9,998 nt of DNA from Myxococcales bacterium. Lineage in GTDB: Bacteria > Myxococcota > Myxococcia > Myxococcales > Anaeromyxobacteraceae. The DNA lies in contig JAJXSQ010000045.1 in NCBI GenBank assembly GCA_021784495.1, forward strand, positions 1 through 9,998. The letters are read 5' to 3'. Positions 1 to 5,706 of this stretch are shown one piece after another. The position numbers were made by a program, and so were the translations under genes. The number at the start of each line of letters is the position of its first letter. Position 1 is the first letter of the stretch. A model generated the notes under the pieces. It was given only the letters and a program-made list of their open reading frames with translations, made no database searches and was not told the origin of the DNA.

Positions 1-413
1 GCGCTCCCCCGCGGCTCGCGGGGGCCGAGCCCGCGCCCGCGGCGCCGGCGCGCCTGGCCCGGCGCTACTTCCTCGCCACCGAGCAGTCGGAGCTCGACGG
101 GACCCAGTACGACGTCGAGGTCTTCATCGACTCCTCCTGGGTCCGGGTGCTGCGCTCCGCGGACGGGCCGACGGTGATGGAGGTGACCCGCTACCTCCAC
201 CCCGGCCGGAACCAGATCACCCTCGCCTCCACCAAGCGGCTGGTCGGGGTGGCGCGCCGGTCCACGCGCGCCGACGTGACCCTCCGGATCGTGATCGGCG
301 CGGGGAGCGCGGGAGACGGGCGCGTCACGATCGACGCCCCGCTGGTGGTCGTCACGCGGAGCGCCGCCGAGGTCGACGACAAGGTCGAGGAGTTCACGGT
401 CGACGCGCGCTGA
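1..413 (+). CDS. 3' end of an unknown gene, beta-rich C-terminal domain (5' end outside window)
   Basis: The reading frame ending at TGA 411-413 stays open back to the left edge (first whole codon at base 3), so about 136 codons are visible and the true start lies upstream. An internal GTG at 147 falls in the middle of a continuous beta-rich domain and is not a convincing start. The visible part begins with a Pro/Ala-rich linker (about the first 18 residues). It then becomes strand-like, with a pattern FIDSSWVRV, EVTRYLHPGRN, ITLAST that resembles jelly-roll or carbohydrate-binding-like beta-sandwich domains. That comparison is by pattern only. The C-terminal half alternates hydrophobic and charged residues (VTLRIVIG, APLVVVT) and ends in an acidic tail. 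The stop lies 14 nt before the next gene's start, so the two are probably one operon. Function is unknown. That it is coding is supported by codon composition and tight packing. Confidence 0.7.
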   Translation, partial: APPRLAGAEPAPAAPARLARRYFLATEQSELDGTQYDVEVFIDSSWVRVLRSADGPTVMEVTRYLHPGRNQITLASTKRLVGVARRSTRADVTLRIVIGAGSAGDGRVTIDAPLVVVTRSAAEVDDKVEEFTVDAR

Positions 414-427
414 GGGGAGGAACGCCA

Positions 428-892
428 GTGTTCACGCCCGAGCCGAGCATCGCCTACGTCCCCGCCACCCGGGAGCAGGTGGTGGCGATCCTGGAGGCCA
501 TCAACCAGCCGCAGGTCTCCATCCCCGGCCGGCCGTCCCAGGCGGTGCAGGGCTACCTCTGCAGCCTCCGCAACTCGAACGGATCCTTCTCGATCGTCCT
601 CGTCCTCCACCTGCCGGCGACCGGGGAGAACGTGGTCTACCTCCACGACCAGCGCCAGCTCTCCGCCGAGGAGTTCCGGCCGGTGCAGCAGGAGGGGCTC
701 CAGTTCCTGGAGTCGATGGGCTTCATCCTCGACAACCTCAACTTCCGGAACCTCTCCGGCGAGCAGCAGGAGCAGGTGATCCGGCGGATCCCGCTCTTCT
801 CGCCGCCGCGGCCGGCGGCGGCCGCGGCGGGGGCCACGGCGGTCACCGCGGCCGAGGTGTTCAAGGTCGCGCGGATCCTCGCCTCCTTCTAG
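428..892 (+). CDS. conserved-looking hypothetical protein, 154 aa
   Basis: The start is GTG at 428, preceded by a strong Shine-Dalgarno (AGGGGAGG, 413-420) at 7-nt spacing; translation runs to TAG 890-892. The product has no signal peptide, membrane segment or recognisable catalytic motif. Residues 1-55 look mixed alpha/beta and include a helix with VVAILEAI. A hydrophobic strand SIVLVLHLP lies near residues 58-66. Residues 75-125 are Gln/Glu-rich and probably helical (LSAEEF, QQEGLQFLE). The C-terminus is a Pro/Ala-rich linker followed by a short amphipathic helix (AAEVFKVARILASF). The last helix after a flexible linker could be a docking peptide, but this is inference. It probably shares a transcript with the partial gene upstream. 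A 74-nt gap with no clear promoter separates it from the TPR lipoprotein downstream. I do not recognise the family. Confidence 0.75.
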   Translation: MFTPEPSIAYVPATREQVVAILEAINQPQVSIPGRPSQAVQGYLCSLRNSNGSFSIVLVLHLPATGENVVYLHDQRQLSAEEFRPVQQEGLQFLESMGFILDNLNFRNLSGEQQEQVIRRIPLFSPPRPAAAAAGATAVTAAEVFKVARILASF

Positions 893-966
893 CCCCGCCC
901 GGCGGGCACCGGCGCCCCCGCCGCCTCCACCCGGACCGCGCGACGCCCGCGCAGCGAGCCTCCCCC

Positions 967-1740
967 ATGCGGATCCAGCGCCTCGTCCTCCTCCCGCTCC
1001 TCGTCGCCGGCGCGTCCGGCTGCGCCCACGGCCCCAGCGGCCGGGATCGGCGCGGCGCGGAGATCCACAGCGACCTCGGCCTCGAGGCCCTCCGCGCCGG
1101 GCGCGCGCAGGACGCGCTCCGCGAGTTCGACACCGCGGTTGGCCTCGAGCCGGACCTCCCCGAGGCGAACCTGGGGCGCGGCCTGGTGCTGGAGTACGCG
1201 TTCGGGAAGGACGCGGAGGCCGAGGCCGCCTACCGGCGGGCGATCGCGGTGAAGCCGAAGTACTCGGAGGCGCACAACGATCTCGGCCAGCTCCTCGCGC
1301 GCGAGGGGCGGCTCGACGATGCGCTCCGGGAGTTCAACGAGGCGCTCGACAACACCTTCTACATGGAGCCCTGGGTCGCGCGCTGCAACAAGGGGCAGGC
1401 GCTGGTCCGGGCGGGCCGCCGCGACGAGGGGGTCGAGGAGCTGAAGGTCTGCCTCCGCATCGCGCCGGCGTACTGCCAGGGGCGGCGGGAGTTCGGCCGC
1501 CTGCTCCTCGGCGAGGGGAAGCCGGCCGAGGCGGTCGAGCAGCTCGAGGCGTACGCGCAGTCCTGCGCGAAGCTCCCCGACGCCCACCTCCAGCTCGGGC
1601 TGGCGCTCATGCGCACCGGCGACCTCGAGCGGGCGCGCGCCCAGCTCCAGCAGTGCGTCGACCTCGGCGGCGCCGACCCCCTCGCCGACGAGTGCCGCCA
1701 CGAGCTCGGGCTGCTCCGCGAGCCGGCCGGCGGCCGGTGA
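967..1740 (+). CDS. six-TPR lipoprotein, type IV pilus pilotin/stability protein of the PilF/PilW/Tgl family
   Basis: This 257-residue protein starts with a lipoprotein signal peptide: two basic residues, a leucine-rich core, lipobox GASG-C with Cys19, and Ala at +2, which fits outer-membrane sorting. The mature part holds six tandem tetratricopeptide repeats, roughly residues 31-64, 65-99, 100-133, 134-169, 170-203 and 204-237. Each shows the G...A...A..P pattern. Repeats 3-4 read HNDLGQLL, EFNEAL, FYMEP, CNKGQALVRAG, close to what I remember of PilF/PilW and myxobacterial Tgl, which also have six TPRs, about 250 residues and a lipid anchor. In that family the protein helps assemble the PilQ secretin in the outer membrane for pilus-based twitching or social motility. 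The mature protein has six cysteines (140, 162, 170, 200, 230, 243), possibly disulfide-bonded. ATG 967 is chosen because it opens the signal peptide; only a weak Shine-Dalgarno precedes it. The stop overlaps the recO start. A generic TPR lipoprotein remains the alternative. Confidence 0.82.
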   Translation: MRIQRLVLLPLLVAGASGCAHGPSGRDRRGAEIHSDLGLEALRAGRAQDALREFDTAVGLEPDLPEANLGRGLVLEYAFGKDAEAEAAYRRAIAVKPKYSEAHNDLGQLLAREGRLDDALREFNEALDNTFYMEPWVARCNKGQALVRAGRRDEGVEELKVCLRIAPAYCQGRREFGRLLLGEGKPAEAVEQLEAYAQSCAKLPDAHLQLGLALMRTGDLERARAQLQQCVDLGGADPLADECRHELGLLREPAGGR

Positions 1741-2513
1741 TCGCGCGGGTCGAGATCCCCGCGGTCGTCCTCCGGACGGTCGACGTCGGTGACTCGGGCC
1801 GGGTGGTGACCCTGCTGACGCGCGAGCAGGGGAAGCTCGCCGCCTTCGCCCGCGGCGCGCGGGCCTCGCGGCGCCGCTTCGCCGGAGCGCTCGAGCCCTT
1901 CACCCTCCTCGCGGCGGGGCTCTCCGGCGGCGAGGGCGAGGCGCTGGCGCGCCTCGAGTCGGCCGCCATCGTCCGCTCCTTCCACGCGATCCGGGGGGAG
2001 CTCCCGCGGATCGCCTGCGCCGCGTGCGCCGCCGAACTCTCGGGGGCGCTCCTGCGCGACCTGGAGCCCCACCCGGCGCTCTTCGACCGGCTGGTGGCCT
2101 ACCTCGAGCGGCTCGACGCCGCGCCCGCGACCCCCGCCGGGCTCCGGGTCTTCGAGCTCGGCGCGCTCGCCGACGCCGGCTACCGGCCGCGGCTCGACGG
2201 CTGCGCGCGCTGCGGCGCGAGGGCGCCGGAGGAGGGGGAGGGCGGGCCGCTCCTCTTCTCGCCGGGGGACGGCGGGGTCCTCTGCGCCGCCTGCGCGCCC
2301 TCGGGATCGGCCGGCGCGCTCCGCCTCTCGGCGGGGGCGCTCGCGCTGCTCAGGCGGCTCCAGGCGCTCGGCGACGCGGGCGGGGAGCCGGTCGCCCCGG
2401 GGGCCTGGAGGGAGGCGCGCGACGTCCTGGAGCGCTTCATCGAGCGGCTGGCCGGGCGCCGGCTGGCCTCCCGACGCTTCCTCGACGAGGTCGGTCCCTG
2501 GCTCGGCGGCTGA
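1737..2513 (+). CDS. recO: DNA repair protein RecO
   Basis: RecO is a RecFOR-pathway mediator that binds single-stranded DNA and RecR and helps load RecA at gaps while displacing SSB. The 258-residue product shows the expected order. The N-terminal OB-fold begins VVLRTVDVGDSGRVVTLLT and EQGKLAAFARGAR (about residues 10-42). A helical domain follows, then a zinc finger with Cys156-x2-Cys159 and Cys183-x2-Cys186 after the typical YRPRLDGC segment, then a C-terminal helical region ending SRRFLDEVG. GTG 1737 is chosen over an upstream in-frame ATG at 1653 for two reasons. The intervening 28 residues are an Arg/Pro-rich read of the upstream gene, and GTG places the conserved fold at residue 7 onward. 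GTG overlaps the upstream TGA (GTGA) with no visible Shine-Dalgarno, so translation is probably coupled to the TPR lipoprotein. An additional Cys94-x2-Cys97 pair is present. Confidence 0.93.
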   Translation: MIARVEIPAVVLRTVDVGDSGRVVTLLTREQGKLAAFARGARASRRRFAGALEPFTLLAAGLSGGEGEALARLESAAIVRSFHAIRGELPRIACAACAAELSGALLRDLEPHPALFDRLVAYLERLDAAPATPAGLRVFELGALADAGYRPRLDGCARCGARAPEEGEGGPLLFSPGDGGVLCAACAPSGSAGALRLSAGALALLRRLQALGDAGGEPVAPGAWREARDVLERFIERLAGRRLASRRFLDEVGPWLGG

Positions 2514-2516
2514 GCG

Positions 2517-2533
2517 CGGCGCGCGGCGCGCCG
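2517..2533 (+). terminator. GC-only hairpin just after recO, weak terminator candidate
   Basis: A 7-bp perfect stem (2517-2523 with 2527-2533) closes a 3-nt CGG loop, starting 4 nt after the recO stop. No U-tract follows directly. The nearest T-rich stretch, TTTCCGTTT at 2550-2558, is 17 nt further on and overlaps the promoter -35 box. A smaller GCTC/GAGC hairpin (2539-2549) sits directly before that T-rich stretch. Together they could give partial termination between recO and glyQ, but GC hairpins are common by chance at this base composition. Confidence 0.25.
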
Positions 2534-2556
2534 GCGTCGCTCCGGGAGCTTTCCGT

Positions 2557-2585
2557 TTGACATCGCGGGGTTGCGGTCCTACGGT
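2557..2585 (+). promoter_or_regulatory. sigma70-type promoter for glyQS
   Basis: A perfect -35 hexamer TTGACA (2557-2562) is separated by exactly 17 nt from TACGGT (2580-2585), which keeps the three most conserved -10 positions (T1, A2, T6). It lies in the only sizeable intergenic space of this part, directly upstream of glyQ. Transcription would start near 2592, giving an untranslated leader of about 42 nt before GTG 2634. No T-box or other riboswitch-like leader fits in so short a space. The promoter could serve glyQ, glyS and the two lipoprotein genes. The call rests on sequence match and position only. Confidence 0.6.
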
Positions 2586-2620
2586 GCCGGGTCCCGACGG
2601 CGCCCTGCGGCGCGTCTGCG

Positions 2621-2625
2621 AGGAG
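2621..2625 (+). promoter_or_regulatory. ribosome binding site of glyQ
   Basis: AGGAG ends 8 nt before GTG 2634 and decides the glyQ start. An in-frame TTG at 2571 would give 21 more residues, but it lies between the -35 and -10 boxes of the proposed promoter. It would also add a non-conserved Arg-rich N-terminus. Confidence 0.7.
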
Positions 2626-2633
2626 CGAAGCGC

Positions 2634-3572
2634 GTGTACTTCCAGGATCTCATCCTGAAGCTCCAGGCCTACTGGGCGAAGCGGGGCTGCATCCTCGCCC
2701 AGGGGTACGACCAGGAGGTCGGCGCCGGGACGATGAACCCGGCGACCTTCCTCCGCGTGCTCGGGCCGGAGCCGTGGAACGTCGCCTACGTGGAGCCCTC
2801 GCGGCGCCCCGCCGACGGCCGGTTCGGCGAGAACCCCAACCGCCTGTACCAGCACCACCAGTTCCAGGTCATCCTGAAGCCCAACCCGCCCGACGTGCAG
2901 GACCTCTACCTCGGGTCGCTGAAGGCCATCGGGATCGACCCCCGCCGCCACGACATCCGGTTCGTCGAGGACGACTGGGAGAGCCCGACGCTCGGGGCCT
3001 GGGGGCTCGGCTGGGAGATCTGGTGCGACGGGATGGAGATCACCCAGTACACCTACTTCCAGCAGGCCGGGGGGTTCGAGGTGCGACCGGTCGCGGCGGA
3101 GCTCACCTACGGCCTCGAGCGGATCGCCATGTACCTGCAGGACGTCGAGAACGTCTTCGACGTCGAGTGGGTCGCCGGCGTCCGCTACCGGGAGGTCTTC
3201 CACCGGAACGAGGTGGAGATGAGCGAGTACAGCCTGCGCGCCTCGGATCCGAAGATGCTCTTCGACCTCTTCGGGGTCTACGAGGCGGAGTGCCGGCGGC
3301 TCCTGGCGCTCAAGCTCCCGCTCCCAGCCTACGACTACTGCCTCAAGTGCTCGCACGCCTTCAACAACCTCGACGCCCGCGGCGCCATCAGCGTGACCGA
3401 GCGCGCCGCGTACATCGGCCGGGTCCGCGCCCTCGCCCACCTGTGCGCCGGGGGGTACCTCGAGTCGCGCGAGGCGCTCGGCTTCCCCCTCCTCCCGGCC
3501 CGGGAGCGCGCGGGGGCGGTGGCGGCGGCCCGGGCGGCCCGCGAGGCCGCGGCGGCCTCGGCGGCCAGGTAG
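2634..3572 (+). CDS. glyQ: glycine--tRNA ligase, alpha subunit
   Basis: This is the catalytic alpha subunit of the heterotetrameric (alpha2beta2) bacterial glycyl-tRNA synthetase; it activates glycine with ATP and acts with GlyS to charge tRNA-Gly in the cytoplasm. From GTG 2634 the product is 312 residues, beginning YFQDLILKLQAYW as in other GlyQ proteins. Hallmarks in order are EVGAGTMNPATFLRVLGPEPW (residues 28-48), YVEPSRRPADGR then FGENPNR (52-70), FVEDDWESPTLGAWGLGWE (110-128), GMEITQYTYFQQ (133-144) and class II motif 3-like TYGLER (158-163). Near the end come AFNNLDARGAISVTER and SREALGFP. The conserved body ends at about residue 285. A 27-residue Ala/Arg-rich tail follows, which makes the protein a little longer than E. 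coli GlyQ (about 303). The next gene, glyS, starts 23 nt after the stop. Identity is secure. Confidence 0.98.
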   Translation: MYFQDLILKLQAYWAKRGCILAQGYDQEVGAGTMNPATFLRVLGPEPWNVAYVEPSRRPADGRFGENPNRLYQHHQFQVILKPNPPDVQDLYLGSLKAIGIDPRRHDIRFVEDDWESPTLGAWGLGWEIWCDGMEITQYTYFQQAGGFEVRPVAAELTYGLERIAMYLQDVENVFDVEWVAGVRYREVFHRNEVEMSEYSLRASDPKMLFDLFGVYEAECRRLLALKLPLPAYDYCLKCSHAFNNLDARGAISVTERAAYIGRVRALAHLCAGGYLESREALGFPLLPARERAGAVAAARAAREAAAASAAR

Positions 3573-3595
3573 CGGCGGCGCCGACCGGAGAGATC

Positions 3596-5704
3596 ATGGC
3601 AGACCTGCTGTTCGAGATCGGGGCCGAGGAGATCCCGGCCGGCTTCGTCCCGCCGGCGACGGCGCAGCTCGAGGCCGACCTGGCGCGGCTCCTCACCGAG
3701 GCGCGGCTCGACCACGGCGAGGTGCGGGCGATGGGGACGCCGCGCCGGCTCGTCGTCTGGGCGCGAGGCGTCGCCGCGCGCCAGGCCGACGCCCGGACCG
3801 AGGCGCTCGGCCCGCCGGTGGCGCAGGCCTTCGACGCCTCGGGCGCGCCGACCCAGGCGGCCATCGGCTTCGCGCGCTCCCAGGGGGTCGAGGTCGGGGC
3901 GCTGGCGCGGGTGGAGACGCCGAAGGGCGCCCGGCTCGCCGTCGCCCGCGTGGAGAAGGGGCGCCGCGCGGCCCAGGTCCTCCCGGCGCTGCTCGAGCGG
4001 CTCGTCGCCGGGCTCCGCTTCCGGAAGGTGATGCGCTCGCGCTGGGACGAGGTGACCTTCGCCCGGCCGGTCCGCTGGATGGTCGCGCTCCTGGGCGGTC
4101 GGCCCATCCCGGTGCGCTTCGGCGAGGTCCGCAGCGGCGGGACGACCTTCGGCCATCGCTTCGTCGCCCCGCGCGCCATCGCGCTCGACGGGACGCCCGA
4201 GGACTACCTCGCGCGGCTGGAGCGCGCGCACGTCCTGGTCGATCCGGCCCGGCGGCGCGCGGCCATCGAGCGGGCGCTGGCCGCCGCGGCGCGCCGCGCC
4301 GGCGGCGTGATCCGGCCGGACGAGGAGCTCCTCGAGCAGGTGACCTTCCTCGTCGAGCACCCGACCGCGGTGCTCGGCCGGTTCGAGGCCTCGAACCTGG
4401 CGCTGCCCCCGGAGGTGGTGATCTCCGAGCTCCGGAACCACCAGCGCTACTTCGCGGTCCTCGACCGGCGGGGCCGGCTCACCCCCCACTTCGTCGCCGT
4501 CTCCGGGACGCCGATCACCGACCCCAAGGTCGCCCGGCACGGGTACGAGCGGGTGCTCCGGGCGCGGCTCGCCGACGCGCGGTTCTTCTTCGAGGAGGAC
4601 CGAAAGCGGACGCTGGAGGATCGCGTCCCGGACCTGGCCCGGCGCACCTACCAGGCGAAGCTCGGCTCCGAGGCGCGCCGGGTCGAGCGGATGCAGGCCA
4701 TCGCGGCGGCGCTCGCGCGCGCCCTCGGCCGGGCGGACCTGCTCGAGGATCTGGCCCTGGCGGTCCGGCTCTGCAAGGCCGACCTGGGCACCGGCATGGT
4801 GGGCGAGTTCCCCGAGCTGCAGGGGACGATGGGCGGCCACTACGCCCGGCTCGAGGGGCTCCCCCCGGCGGTGGCCGACGCCATCGAGGACCACTACCGC
4901 CCGGTCGGGGCCGCGGGAGAGCTGCCGCGCGGCGATCTGGGCGCGCTGGTCGGGCTCGCGGACCGGCTCCACCAGCTCGTCGGGATCCTCGGGGTCGGGG
5001 AGCGCGTCACCGGCGCCGCGGATCCCTTCGGCCTGCGCCGCGCCGCGATCGGCGTCCTCCGCATCATCCTCGATCGCGGCTACGCGCTGTCGCTGGCCGG
5101 GGCGGTGGACGCGACCCTCGACGCCCTCGACGACGTCCCGCTCGCCGCCGGGAGGGCGGCGGTCGCCGCGCAGTCGCTCGACTTCCTCCGGGGCCGGCTC
5201 CGCGCCCTCTGGGCGGAGGGGCGCGAGGGCGACCTCGTCGACGCGGTCCTCGCCGCCGGCGCCGACGACGTCGTCGACGCGCGCCGGCGCCTGGAGGCGC
5301 TCGCCGAGGTGAAGGCCCGCCCCGACTTCGGGCCGCTGGCGGTCGCGTTCAAGCGGGTGGCCAACATCCAGGAGAAGGCCGGGGCGTCCGGCGCGCGCGG
5401 CGTCGACGAGGCGCTCCTCGTCGAGCCGGCGGAGCGCGCGCTCGCCGGCGCGCTCACCCTGGTCGAGGCCGAGGTGGAGCGGGCCCGCGCCGGGAGGGAC
5501 TACGGCGCGGTGCTCCGCGCGGTCGCCGGGCTCGGGCCGCCCGTCGACGCCTTCTTCGACGGGGTGATGGTGATGGCGGAGGACCCGCGGGTGCGCGAGA
5601 ACCGGCTGGCGCTGATGCGCCGGGTGGCGGCGCTCTTCGACGGGGTGGCGGACTTCCGGAAGCTCCAGGCGGAGCCGCTTGCGGGTGGCCGGAGGGCGGG
5701 GTAG
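3596..5704 (+). CDS. glyS: glycine--tRNA ligase, beta subunit
   Basis: The beta subunit of alpha2beta2 glycyl-tRNA synthetase recognises and positions tRNA-Gly for charging by GlyQ. ATG 3596 is preceded by GGAG (3587-3590) at 5-nt spacing and opens with the family N-terminus MADLLFEIGAEEIPAGFV. An open frame upstream to 2774 is only an off-frame read of glyQ. The product has 702 residues, near the usual 690. Recognisable segments are GTPRRLVVWARG (residues 47-58), FRKVMRS-RWDE followed by FARPVRWMVALLG, HRFVAPRAI, FLVEHPTAVLGRFE, ISELRNHQRYFAVL, LADARFFFEEDRK, and an HD-like region with CKADLGTGMVGEFPELQG (Lys394-Ala-Asp396) and DPFGLRRAAIGVLRIIL. The C-terminal anticodon-binding-like helical domain ends with FFDGVMVMAEDPRVRENRL. 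A His at 459, in ADRLHQL, replaces a residue I remember as Asp. The next gene begins 2 nt after the stop. Confidence 0.98.
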   Translation: MADLLFEIGAEEIPAGFVPPATAQLEADLARLLTEARLDHGEVRAMGTPRRLVVWARGVAARQADARTEALGPPVAQAFDASGAPTQAAIGFARSQGVEVGALARVETPKGARLAVARVEKGRRAAQVLPALLERLVAGLRFRKVMRSRWDEVTFARPVRWMVALLGGRPIPVRFGEVRSGGTTFGHRFVAPRAIALDGTPEDYLARLERAHVLVDPARRRAAIERALAAAARRAGGVIRPDEELLEQVTFLVEHPTAVLGRFEASNLALPPEVVISELRNHQRYFAVLDRRGRLTPHFVAVSGTPITDPKVARHGYERVLRARLADARFFFEEDRKRTLEDRVPDLARRTYQAKLGSEARRVERMQAIAAALARALGRADLLEDLALAVRLCKADLGTGMVGEFPELQGTMGGHYARLEGLPPAVADAIEDHYRPVGAAGELPRGDLGALVGLADRLHQLVGILGVGERVTGAADPFGLRRAAIGVLRIILDRGYALSLAGAVDATLDALDDVPLAAGRAAVAAQSLDFLRGRLRALWAEGREGDLVDAVLAAGADDVVDARRRLEALAEVKARPDFGPLAVAFKRVANIQEKAGASGARGVDEALLVEPAERALAGALTLVEAEVERARAGRDYGAVLRAVAGLGPPVDAFFDGVMVMAEDPRVRENRLALMRRVAALFDGVADFRKLQAEPLAGGRRAG

Positions 5705-5706
5705 GG

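Noticed and set aside
894..906. Hairpin just after the 154-aa gene (CCCGC/GCGGG, 3-nt loop)
   Set aside because: Only 5 bp, no T-tract, and such hairpins arise by chance in this composition; not enough to call a terminator.
2024..2560. Plus-strand open frame of 178 codons inside recO
   Set aside because: Arg/Ala/Gly-rich off-frame translation of recO with no ribosome binding site; a shadow.
2586..2633. Possible T-box or glycine riboswitch leader before glyQ
   Set aside because: The leader would be only about 42 nt from the proposed start of transcription, too short for a T-box or glycine riboswitch, and no specifier-like structure is visible.
1359..3440. Minus-strand open frame of 693 codons across the TPR gene, recO and glyQ
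   Set aside because: It crosses three secure plus-strand genes and gives a low-complexity Pro/Arg/Glu-rich product with no family features.
2774..3595. Extension of the glyS frame upstream through glyQ (apparent 976-codon frame)
   Set aside because: The extension reads glyQ off-frame as Arg/Pro/Gly-rich sequence. The GlyS N-terminus and a Shine-Dalgarno are at 3596.
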